A stretch of DNA of 64,000 nucleotides from JAWPMT01 sp965267435 (GTDB taxonomy: Bacteria; Bacteroidota; Bacteroidia; Cytophagales; Cyclobacteriaceae). Shown here in pieces: positions 9,470 through 17,739 of this stretch. The position numbers and the translations under genes were made by a program. Numbering within the stretch: the stretch's first letter is position 1; every line of letters starts with the position of its first letter. Location: contig OZ253960.1 of the NCBI GenBank assembly GCA_965267435.1, forward strand, positions 6,448,001 to 6,512,000, read 5' to 3'. The notes below the pieces were generated by a model. That model searched no databases. It saw only the letters and a program-made list of their open reading frames with translations, and had not been told where the DNA came from.

Positions 9470-11089
9470 ATGAACACCCAAACTGAAATACTCATCATTG
9501 GTGCGGGCATTGCGGGTGTCACGACAGCACTCGAGCTGCTCGACCACAAGAAGAAAATCCTCATTCTGGACCGCGACAAGGAAGAAAATCTCGGAGGGCA
9601 AGCCAAAGAATCATTTGGAGGCATGTTCTTCGTAGACTCGCCTATCCAGCGCAAGGCCGGCATGAAGGATAGCCCTGAGTTGGCCTTCTCAGACTGGGAG
9701 GCCACGGCTCATTTTGGCGATGGCGATGACATTCCCAGAGCCTGGGCACGGCAGTACGTTTTCAACTGTACCGAGCACGTGTATCACTGGCTGAAAGATC
9801 GCAAGATTGGCTTCTTCCCGGTTGTCCACTGGGTAGAACGAGGGCTGCATCATCCTGGCAACTCCTATCCACGGTTCCATATGGTCTGGGGCACGGGTCA
9901 CGAGTTAGCAGTGGTCCTAAACAAAGCGCTACTCAACCATCCCAACGCCAAAGAGTGCCTCACCGTCAGGTTTGGCGTCAAAGTCGAAGATCTCCTGTCG
10001 GAGGGTGGTACTATCGTTGGTGCCAAGGGTATTGAGGAGGCTTCTGGTGAGCAACTGGAAGTGAAGGCAGATGTCACCATTGTGGCTACCGGGGGCATGG
10101 GCGGCAACCTGCAAAAAGTAAGAGATAATTGGTACAAGCCCTGGGGTACGCCACCTGAAGAGATTCTCATCGGTGCCCACCAATATGGGATGGGAGACAT
10201 GCATGATGCGGTGGAACGGAAGAAGGGCAACGTCACCCACCTGGACTGGATGTGGCCCTATGCGGCAGGTGTCCATCACCCACGACCCAAGAAGCCCAAT
10301 CATGGGCTGAGTCTGGTGCCGCCCAAATCTGCCCTGTGGCTCAACCACAAAGGCGAGCGGATTGGCCCTATGCCCTTGATCACGGCTTATGATACGCGCT
10401 TTCTTGTCGAGCAGATCTGCAAGCAGGAGAAGAAGTACAGCTGGCAAGTGCTCAACCTGACAATTGCACATAAGGAATTTGCCATCTCTGGAGCGGAGTT
10501 CAACACCGCCATCAAAAACAAGAGCTACGCGGGGTTCCTCAAGACGATCCTGTTGGGCAACAAGTCCCTGGTCAGGGATATGCTGGACAATTGCGTGGAC
10601 TTCGTTGTCGCCGATACCGTCGAGGAGTTGGCAGAGAAAATGAATGCACTCACAGGTACGGGCGACGTAGAGACGCAGGCTCTGTCTGAGTCCATCAGGA
10701 AATACGATGAGCAAATTGGTCGCGGTCCCAGCTTCTTCAATGATGAGCAGCTCCGGCGAATTGCCCATGCTCGTCAATACCGGGGAGATCGGGTGCGTAC
10801 GTGCAAGTTCCAAAAGATCAATGATCGCAAAGCACTTCCTTTGATTGCCATCAGGGAATTCATTATCTCTCGAAAGACTCTGGGTGGGATCCAGACCGAT
10901 CTGCAGTCTCGTGTTTTGGACCAGACGGGAGATCCGATTCCTGGACTGTATGCCACCGGTGAAGCCGCAGGATTTGGCGGAGGGGGCTTGCACGGAAAAG
11001 GGGCACTGGAAGGTACCTTCCTAGGGGCATGTATCCTCACGGCGAGAGTCGCCGCTTATGATATTGTTGGAAAAAAACTAGTCGATTGA
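9470..11089 (+). CDS. FAD-dependent dehydrogenase (3-ketosteroid dehydrogenase/fumarate reductase-like)
   Basis: 539 residues. The N-terminal dinucleotide-binding motif GAGIAG (residues 11-16) and ILDRDKEENLGGQ are followed by a second FAD contact TIVATGG near 205 and the C-terminal GLYATGEAAGFGGGG segment. This is the layout of the FAD-binding dehydrogenase family that includes 3-ketosteroid dehydrogenase-like and fumarate reductase flavoprotein-like enzymes, at the usual length. There is no signal peptide, so it should be cytosolic. It is followed after one base by the ThDP enzyme, so the two are translationally coupled and probably act in one pathway. The substrate is unknown. Confidence 0.85.
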   Translation: MNTQTEILIIGAGIAGVTTALELLDHKKKILILDRDKEENLGGQAKESFGGMFFVDSPIQRKAGMKDSPELAFSDWEATAHFGDGDDIPRAWARQYVFNCTEHVYHWLKDRKIGFFPVVHWVERGLHHPGNSYPRFHMVWGTGHELAVVLNKALLNHPNAKECLTVRFGVKVEDLLSEGGTIVGAKGIEEASGEQLEVKADVTIVATGGMGGNLQKVRDNWYKPWGTPPEEILIGAHQYGMGDMHDAVERKKGNVTHLDWMWPYAAGVHHPRPKKPNHGLSLVPPKSALWLNHKGERIGPMPLITAYDTRFLVEQICKQEKKYSWQVLNLTIAHKEFAISGAEFNTAIKNKSYAGFLKTILLGNKSLVRDMLDNCVDFVVADTVEELAEKMNALTGTGDVETQALSESIRKYDEQIGRGPSFFNDEQLRRIAHARQYRGDRVRTCKFQKINDRKALPLIAIREFIISRKTLGGIQTDLQSRVLDQTGDPIPGLYATGEAAGFGGGGLHGKGALEGTFLGACILTARVAAYDIVGKKLVD

Positions 11090-11090
11090 T

Positions 11091-12827
11091 TTGAAAAAGA
11101 ATGGAGCCCAGCTGGCGATCTACGCCCTCGAACAACTGGGCGTAAAATACACGTTCGGGATTCCCGGCACACATACGACTGAGTTGTACGATGCAATGGA
11201 TCAGTCCGAGCAGATCACCCCCGTCCTGGTGACCCACGAAGGACCGGGGGCGTTCATGGCTGATGCGATATCGCGAACATCGGATAGTATCGGAGTATTG
11301 ACCATCGTGCCCGCGGCTGGCTTGACGCAAGCCATGAGTGGCATCGGTGAAGCATTCCTCGATGGCATTCCTATGTTGGTGATCGCTGGTGGGGTGAGAA
11401 CTGACATTGACAAGCGCTACCAGTTGCATCAGTTTGATCAGATGGCATTGGCGAAGCCGATCACTAAGGCCCAGTTCCACGTTGAGCGGCATGAGGATAT
11501 CATTCCGACCTTGTTCAAAGCGTATGATATCGCCAATGGTGGAGAGCCCGGGCCGGTATTTATCGAGCTGCCGGTGAACCTCTTGCTGTTTGCTGCGGAT
11601 GTTGGGAAACTACCGATTTATAAGCCTCAGGTTGCCGAGAGGGAAATCGACCACGTCAAGGTGCTGGAAGCTGTAGACCTGCTTCATGCGGCCAATTCGC
11701 CGATGTTGTTTGTCGGCTGGGGTGCGGTGGATGTTCAACCACTGACGCTTCGATTGGCAGAGATGCTGGTGGCTCCGGTATCGACGTCCCTGCAAGGGAA
11801 GAGTGCCTTCCCCAATACGCATCCACTTTATTGCAGTGAGTTTTTAGGAGCATCCGGCAAGCCCTCGGGTCAATGGGCGCTCGAGAAGCACGATGTGATG
11901 ATTGCCATCGGTGTTCGGTTTGGGGAGATCGCGACAGGTAGCTACGGCCTGGAGCCTCCCAAAAACCTGATCCATATTGACATCAACCCAGAGGTTTTTG
12001 ATAAGAACTTCCCGAGTACCGTCGCCATCGAGGGAGATGCGGGTCAAGTCCTGGAGGCCATTATCTCCAAGTTGGAAGAGGGGAATTACAAAACGGAGCG
12101 GTCGCTGGAGGAAGTGGGCACCATTATCACGGAGAAAAACAACAAATACTTCTCGGAGTGGCTGGTACCGAAGAACAAAGACCTCGTCTCTCCGGGCCAG
12201 TTGTTCCTATCGTTGCAGTCGAAAGTCGATGACGAGGTACAGGTGGTGGTCGATGACGGTAAGCATACTTTCCTGGCATCCGAGTTATTCGCGGCGGAGC
12301 GTCCCAGGAGCTTCATCTCTCCGACGGACTTCAATTGCATGGGGTATTGTGTCCCTGCTGCCATCGCCGCCAAGCTGGCGAATCCGGATCGACAAGTCGT
12401 GGCCATCGTAGGGGATGGGGCTTTTATGATGACCTGTGTGGAGCTGGTAACAGCGACGGATCTGGGGTTGCCCATTCTCTTCTTTGTCTTCAATGATGGT
12501 GAGCTCGGACAGATCTCGCAGTTCCAGAGGATACCGCTCAATCGAAAAACCTGTGCCGTTGTGGGACAGATCGACTACGAAAGCATGGCGCATGCCACAG
12601 GATCGGCTTTTGTCCAAATTGCCAATGACCTGGAGGTCGAAGAGAAAATGGATCGTGCATTTACCCTGCTGTCAGAGAACCGCCCTGTAGTCGTCGAAGT
12701 GAAGATCGACTACTCCAAAAAGACCATGCTCACCAAAGGGGTCGTCAAAGTGAACCTCAAGCGATTTCCGTTTGGTGAGAAGGTGCGATTCTTGTCACGA
12801 GCTTTGAAGCGGCATGTGCTTGGGTAG
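11091..12827 (+). CDS. Thiamine diphosphate enzyme, acetolactate synthase-like
   Basis: 578 residues. The frame starts with TTG at 11091, one base after the stop of the dehydrogenase, giving MKKNGAQLAIYALEQLG, which matches the normal N-terminus of this family. The catalytic glutamate lies in THEGPGAF near residue 49. The ThDP/metal motif GDGAFMM begins near 441 and ends with NDG about 28 residues later. The three-domain architecture and length are those of acetolactate synthase/benzoylformate decarboxylase-type enzymes that form or break C-C bonds next to a carbonyl. No regulatory subunit is nearby and the partner is a FAD dehydrogenase, so a catabolic or specialised reaction is more likely than branched-chain amino acid synthesis. 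Confidence 0.85.
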   Translation: MKKNGAQLAIYALEQLGVKYTFGIPGTHTTELYDAMDQSEQITPVLVTHEGPGAFMADAISRTSDSIGVLTIVPAAGLTQAMSGIGEAFLDGIPMLVIAGGVRTDIDKRYQLHQFDQMALAKPITKAQFHVERHEDIIPTLFKAYDIANGGEPGPVFIELPVNLLLFAADVGKLPIYKPQVAEREIDHVKVLEAVDLLHAANSPMLFVGWGAVDVQPLTLRLAEMLVAPVSTSLQGKSAFPNTHPLYCSEFLGASGKPSGQWALEKHDVMIAIGVRFGEIATGSYGLEPPKNLIHIDINPEVFDKNFPSTVAIEGDAGQVLEAIISKLEEGNYKTERSLEEVGTIITEKNNKYFSEWLVPKNKDLVSPGQLFLSLQSKVDDEVQVVVDDGKHTFLASELFAAERPRSFISPTDFNCMGYCVPAAIAAKLANPDRQVVAIVGDGAFMMTCVELVTATDLGLPILFFVFNDGELGQISQFQRIPLNRKTCAVVGQIDYESMAHATGSAFVQIANDLEVEEKMDRAFTLLSENRPVVVEVKIDYSKKTMLTKGVVKVNLKRFPFGEKVRFLSRALKRHVLG

Positions 12828-13020
12828 TACTACGTAGTCTTCAATAGGAGCAGCCAGGGTAGTGCTTCGAGCGGAGGTCTGTGCCGGCTCTTCATTATAG
12901 CTCCACCCCCGCTACCCGCCCAGTTGGTTGGTGAGGCCGCCTGCCGGCAAAGGCTGCGACACACAACCAAGGCCCGGTGGGCTGCCTTTGCGATCCGGGC
13001 TAAGGGGCAAATGGTGGGGC
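12828..13020. other. GC-rich spacer with interleaved inverted repeats
   Basis: No coding frame. Two short perfect inverted pairs interleave: TTGGTTG (12924-12930) with CAACCAA (12964-12970), and GCAAAGGC (12947-12954) with GCCTTTGC (12984-12991). The order A-B-A'-B' is pseudoknot-like. The stretch is more GC-rich than its surroundings. Confidence 0.35.
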
Positions 13021-13023
13021 TTA

Positions 13024-13147
13024 GATTGACTACTCTAAAAAGACCATCATACTAAGGGTGCTTTCAAAGTGAATCTCAAGCGATTTGCCATTCGGAGAAA
13101 AAGAGCGATTCCTATCCCGTGCCCTCTAAAGACACGTGCTTGGCTAG
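13024..13147 (+). pseudogene. Decayed 3' end of a second ThDP enzyme gene
   Basis: This stretch aligns over its whole length with the last about 120 bases of the ThDP gene (12710-12827). It shares GACTACTC-AAAAAGACCAT, CAAAGTGAA-CTCAAGCGATTT and the ending GTGCTTGG-TAG. Many differences fall at third codon positions (GATCGACTACTCC versus GATTGACTACTCT), as expected of a once-functional paralog, but small indels now break the frame. The terminal TAG-like bases end at 13147, three bases before the stop of the convergent S9 peptidase gene. Confidence 0.75.
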
Positions 13148-13149
13148 GG

Positions 13150-15330
13150 TCAATCGAGCCTCGGATCCGAGTCAAACTGCACTTTGTACTCTCTCGGCGG
13201 TGTGCCATTGAGCAGATGCCGGACAAAGTAGTCCCACCGTCGGCGCATGATGTAGTAATTGTCGCGGCCATAGCCGTGCCGGGCGTTGGGTAATAGGAGA
13301 AAGTCGAAATCTTTGTTCGCTTTGATTAGCGCATCAGCGACGAGGTAGGAATTGTAAGGAGGGACATTGTCATCCATGCCACCATGAATGATCATCAGCT
13401 TACCCATTAGGTCATTGGCATACATCTGGTTGGCTTGTCCTTCAAAATTGGAGACGCCGTTTTCGTCAAAGGCCTGAAGACCAATGTATCGCTCTCCCCA
13501 GTCATCCTCGTAGTTGCGGTTGTCATGATTACCCGATTGAGATACACCCACCTTGAAAAAGTCAGGATACTTCAACATCGCAGAAGCCGTAGCGAAGCCC
13601 CCTCCTGAGTGCCCCCAGATACCGACACGGTCCAGATCGAGAAACCCATGTTTTTCAGACAGTTGCTCCAAGGCGGAGATCTGATCCGGGAGTGTGTTCT
13701 CTCCCATGTTGCCATAGCAGGCGTCATGAAAAGACTTCGACCGGCCTGGATTGCAGCTACCCTCCAACTGCACAACGACAAAGCCTAGTTCGGCCAGTGC
13801 CTGGTTATCGCCACGAAATGTGAATCCCCAATAACCGACACTCCCACCTTGAGGGCCCGGGTAAATGTAGACCACCACGGGGTACTGCTTTGTGGGGTCG
13901 AGGTTTTTCGGTGTGTACATGAGGCCATAGAGGTCCCATTGCTCATCAGCGGACTTCACTGAGAATTCCGTTGGAGGTTTCCATCCTGTGGCCTCTAGAC
14001 GGGAGATGTCAGCATTGCCCAACTCGGTAATCGTCCGACCCCTCTCGTCCCGTACTTTGTACACGTGCGGCACGCCAGGTTGAGAGTAGCTGTCCAGAAA
14101 GTACTCCTTGCTAGGTGAGAAAGTAATGGAATGATCTCCGGGCTCAGGTGTCAGCAACTTAAGGTTGCGGCCGCTAAAGTTGACGCTATAGAGAGAGCGG
14201 AAATACGGATTGGCTTCTTCTTCCTTGCCGCTCGCCAGGAAGTAGATGCGGCGATCATCATGATCCACATGCACGACCTCTCTAACTACCCAATCACCTT
14301 GCGTGATCACATTCTTCATGATGCCCGTCTTCGCATCATACAAATACAAGTGCCCCCAATCCGATCGCTCTGAGTACCATATGATCTCGTCATTCGCAGA
14401 GGAGTACCGCCACGAAAAGGCGTCCTGACCAGACTCGAATTGTGTATCTACAATTTCTTCGAACAGCTCCGTCACCTCCCCCGTGGAAGCGTTGGCCATT
14501 CGGACCGTCGCGCGCTTGTGGTCTCTGCTGGATGACACAAAGGCCAGTTGCTGGCTGTCATCACTCCAGGCGACATCTGCCAGTTGGCCTCTCCAGGCGA
14601 TATCGTCGAGGTAGGTGGATCGACGATCGTCCGCTGGCATATCGAGTCGTATCACTTTAGGTTCTTCGGTGATGTCAATGATTACCCGATGAATCTTAAT
14701 AATGGCGGAATCTTCCGGAAGTGGATATTTCCATTTCATCAGCTCGGGCGCACCTACCTTAGTTTTCACCAAGTACATGTCATTCAAGTGTCGCTGGTCC
14801 TGCTGGAAGGTGGCGATCTTTTTGGAGTCGGGGGACCATCGCACGATCGCCCGGTCGCTGTGCAGCCAGCCGGCATTGTCGGTGGCATAGCCGAAATCTT
14901 CAATACCATCAGTCGTGAGCGGGCGCTCGTCACCTGTCGCTACCTCTTTCAGCCACAGGTTCCAATCTTTAATGAAGGCCGTGTACTTCCCGTCAGGTGA
15001 GGGTCGCTCCAGCCAGCTGAAGTTATTTTCTTCATTGACGATGGATGCTTTTTCCTCCAACTCTTCTCTCGTTGCAGCAGTGAGGGTCGTTTTTGATTCC
15101 GGATCAAACAACCGAAACTCCCGGCCTTCTGACGTGAAGTATTGGTACATCAGTCTCCCATCACCCTGCCAGCTTACTCTCCTGGTGCCATCGATCAGTT
15201 GGTAGGCATTGCTGTAAAGCTGAGAGACCGCCCGGTCATAGTCGACGGTTGTCAGTGTAGGACCGTCTTGACTAAATGCGAGGGTGGAAAGGCATAGGGC
15301 CAAGACGGCCAATGGATAAGTTGTTCTCAT
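13150..15330 (-). CDS. S9 family prolyl oligopeptidase / DPP IV-like
   Basis: 726 residues from ATG 15330. The frame is open further upstream, but only this start gives the signal peptide MRTTYPLAVLALCLSTLAFSQ. The N-terminal part is the eight-bladed DPP IV beta-propeller region (WSPDSKKIA, WSDDSQQLAF, FSPSKEYFLDSYS). The C-terminal catalytic domain has Ser in GHSGGG (about 575), Asp in GGMDDNV (about 651) and His in NARHGYG (about 685). This is a periplasmic dipeptidyl/tripeptidyl peptidase acting on peptides, of the usual length for the family. It stands alone on the minus strand, tail to tail with the ThDP remnant. Confidence 0.92.
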   Translation of the reverse strand: MRTTYPLAVLALCLSTLAFSQDGPTLTTVDYDRAVSQLYSNAYQLIDGTRRVSWQGDGRLMYQYFTSEGREFRLFDPESKTTLTAATREELEEKASIVNEENNFSWLERPSPDGKYTAFIKDWNLWLKEVATGDERPLTTDGIEDFGYATDNAGWLHSDRAIVRWSPDSKKIATFQQDQRHLNDMYLVKTKVGAPELMKWKYPLPEDSAIIKIHRVIIDITEEPKVIRLDMPADDRRSTYLDDIAWRGQLADVAWSDDSQQLAFVSSSRDHKRATVRMANASTGEVTELFEEIVDTQFESGQDAFSWRYSSANDEIIWYSERSDWGHLYLYDAKTGIMKNVITQGDWVVREVVHVDHDDRRIYFLASGKEEEANPYFRSLYSVNFSGRNLKLLTPEPGDHSITFSPSKEYFLDSYSQPGVPHVYKVRDERGRTITELGNADISRLEATGWKPPTEFSVKSADEQWDLYGLMYTPKNLDPTKQYPVVVYIYPGPQGGSVGYWGFTFRGDNQALAELGFVVVQLEGSCNPGRSKSFHDACYGNMGENTLPDQISALEQLSEKHGFLDLDRVGIWGHSGGGFATASAMLKYPDFFKVGVSQSGNHDNRNYEDDWGERYIGLQAFDENGVSNFEGQANQMYANDLMGKLMIIHGGMDDNVPPYNSYLVADALIKANKDFDFLLLPNARHGYGRDNYYIMRRRWDYFVRHLLNGTPPREYKVQFDSDPRLD

Positions 15331-15713
15331 GGTTTTCTTCTTCGTAAAACACCGGGGAGCGATGTGTCTCCATCGAACTCTCCGCGTCGAAAGTAGCCAA
15401 AACGCCACAAATGGGAGCTACTCCACTTTCTCGAACTTCAGGTTGCGGACACGTCCGTTGGATTGACTTCATGATTATGACAATTATCATACGCACTATT
15501 TATTCGGAGCCTTATGCAAACAGGCATTCTTAACACATGACATGTATTATATTAGTTATTTATTGTATTTGTATTAAGATAATTAGTTATAAGCAACTAT
15601 GATGAAAATTAATTAAATAGTGAACTTGCTTTTGCCTGCTGATCTCCTCCCTGTGACGCTGTAACAAACCGGGTTTTGTAGCAGTCTAATTAGTGTACCC
15701 TCTCCGCTAACCG
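15331..15713. other. Intergenic region between divergent genes
   Basis: 383 bases between divergent starts, holding the promoters of both. Bases 15520-15620 are strongly AT-rich. On the minus strand at 15418-15465 there is a short C-terminus-like reading (GRVRNLKFEKVE, then TAG) preceded by a stop, possibly a scrap of a lost gene. No full gene or RNA is recognised. Confidence 0.4.
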
Positions 15714-17666
15714 ATGGAGCGTATTTTTTCACCTTATTGTCGCGGCATCCGTCCATTTTGCTGCTTAGTAATAGCCCTCTTATGTTGTCGTTTCTCCAAT
15801 GGTCAGGGTGTACGGAATCCGCCCTGGATGCCGAAGGATTTGAAGCAGGTTGTGCTCCTACTGCCGACAGGGGAGTTGGTAGATAGTCTGCCCGAAATGA
15901 AATTTTTTGATGCCTCTGATGAGCGATATGACCTGGCTATGACCAATGTCACCAACTCGTTTATCTATGAGTTTTTGGATGTCTACTTCCTGGCCCAGAT
16001 CTACCTTCATAGCTTGGGTGAGACAGATACGATCTACCCGGCCTACCTGGCATTGACCGAGAATCAGGGAGGCTTTGCGAAGTTCGGCTTTGCCCTTGTA
16101 CAGGGTGGATCCCATATCTTACTCGAAGAGGCACCATACATTGATATCACGGTAGGTCAGGCTACAGGAGGGGCGGACAGACTCATGTCCATTTCGCAGC
16201 TTTACCCTCATGAAATGGGACATGTCCTGGTCCATTTGCTTTGTCCGGAGGATACTGCGGCCAGTAATACGAGAAGTGTAAACATGCATTTCTTTTCGTT
16301 GGTTACGGATTATTCGACTGCGTTCAATGAGGGATTTGCCGAGCACATCGAAAATGTCTCGAGGCATTTTGAGAAAAATGATGAGATACGCGCGGGTACC
16401 GCTGCTGATCTTGCAGAGATCTCTCGATCCTCTGAGAGGACCATCAATGGGTTTGAGCGAGACTTTCGGTACCCGGTGAGATTGGGTTACTATAAGGCCT
16501 CCATGCTGGGTTGGTACCAGAAGTTTGAGGATTACAAGCGGCACGAGCATGCCTTCAGCGGAGATGTCTCCTTCAAAAATGCGACGCTGGATCTTGCTAA
16601 CATCAATGACCAGATCACCTACCGCAACAGCGGTGTGGGACTGAGTTGGGAAGAGAGGAGAAACCTCGTTCAACTCCACGCTACCGAGGGGGCAGTGAGT
16701 GCATTCCTCACGCACCTGACCACTAGCTCTCTGGCCGAAAATTATCAGGAGGCGGAATTCTATCGACCGTTTCTAGAAGACACCACACTTCTTGATCGCC
16801 TGGAACCGGCCAGACTGTTTACCCCACTGCAGAATCAGTTCATGAAGTACTTCGTAGTGATGCACAAGCACGTCACTTTCAACAACTCATCACGGTCGCA
16901 ATTGGCGGACTTCATCGACGGCTACATACAGACATTCCCAGAGGAAAAGGAGGACATCCATGCGATATTTGAAAGGGCCCTTCACAGACCCTACGCGAAT
17001 AACCTGCCGCCACCCTTATGGATAATGGTCGAACCTTATGAGCACAGGCTATTGGTATTTGATCCTTTTGATGCGATCACTGTCCCGATCTACACTTTCG
17101 ATCTAAATGCGGCTGAGGTCGCGGATCTCTTGACTGTTGGCCTGAAGTCGGACGAGGCTGAGCGGGTCGTTGCCCACAGGGAAGCACGAGGGTTCTATAC
17201 CAGCCTCGAACAGCTGAGGGAAGTTGAAGGTATTTCGCCAGTAGCCGCGGATCGACTTATCAATTTGAAGCTCGATGGGGACAGGTTCGAGGAGGTCCTG
17301 GCAGATTTCGATCCCAAGCTGACGATCGGCTCGCTGGTGGCGAAACCCCTGGAGTATATCTTCCTGAGGGGAGGTGGCTATTTCCTGCTGATTGTCTCGA
17401 TTATGTTGGTATCCTTCAGGCGATGGTCCGTCAATAACATTGTGTTGGCTATACTAAGGTATCTCCTCTTGTGGGTACTCCTTCTTTTGACAACCCTGAT
17501 TGTTGTATTCGTCTCCCCATCGAGCGCAGTATTGTTTGTTGTTGGACTCTTTCTTTTACTCCCTCTTTTAATTCTGGGACTATATCGACGCAAGCCCGCC
17601 AAGAGAGCGCGGTCTTTGATTTTGGTGGGGTCGATGGCTGTGGTGTTGCTGCTTTCCGTGATATAG
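15714..17666 (+). CDS. Gluzincin-like metalloprotease with helix-hairpin-helix and membrane domains
   Basis: 650 residues. A signal sequence (residues 8-30, ending near SNGQ) leads into an extracytoplasmic region with HEMGH near 165, an HExxH zinc motif, and NEGFAEH near 205. That spacing would provide the third glutamate ligand seen in gluzincins. A ComEA-type helix-hairpin-helix lies at about 462-520 (LNAAEVADLL ... GISPVAADRLINLK), and three or four membrane helices fill residues 545-650. I do not recognise this combination as a named family. The zinc site suggests a membrane-anchored peptidase. The HhH could bind DNA or act as a protein-interaction module. It is a single gene with a short 3' spacer to a convergent gene. 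Confidence 0.7.
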   Translation: MERIFSPYCRGIRPFCCLVIALLCCRFSNGQGVRNPPWMPKDLKQVVLLLPTGELVDSLPEMKFFDASDERYDLAMTNVTNSFIYEFLDVYFLAQIYLHSLGETDTIYPAYLALTENQGGFAKFGFALVQGGSHILLEEAPYIDITVGQATGGADRLMSISQLYPHEMGHVLVHLLCPEDTAASNTRSVNMHFFSLVTDYSTAFNEGFAEHIENVSRHFEKNDEIRAGTAADLAEISRSSERTINGFERDFRYPVRLGYYKASMLGWYQKFEDYKRHEHAFSGDVSFKNATLDLANINDQITYRNSGVGLSWEERRNLVQLHATEGAVSAFLTHLTTSSLAENYQEAEFYRPFLEDTTLLDRLEPARLFTPLQNQFMKYFVVMHKHVTFNNSSRSQLADFIDGYIQTFPEEKEDIHAIFERALHRPYANNLPPPLWIMVEPYEHRLLVFDPFDAITVPIYTFDLNAAEVADLLTVGLKSDEAERVVAHREARGFYTSLEQLREVEGISPVAADRLINLKLDGDRFEEVLADFDPKLTIGSLVAKPLEYIFLRGGGYFLLIVSIMLVSFRRWSVNNIVLAILRYLLLWVLLLLTTLIVVFVSPSSAVLFVVGLFLLLPLLILGLYRRKPAKRARSLILVGSMAVVLLLSVI

Positions 17667-17739
17667 TGAGATGAATTGGGTGCCTATCCACTTTCAACTC
17701 TAAACTTTCCACACCCGCCGTAGCTCCAGCGCAGGCGGA

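Noticed and set aside
9929..10993. 354-codon minus-strand frame opposite the FAD dehydrogenase
   Set aside because: It has no start context or domain; codon bias of the plus-strand flavoprotein explains the open antisense frame.
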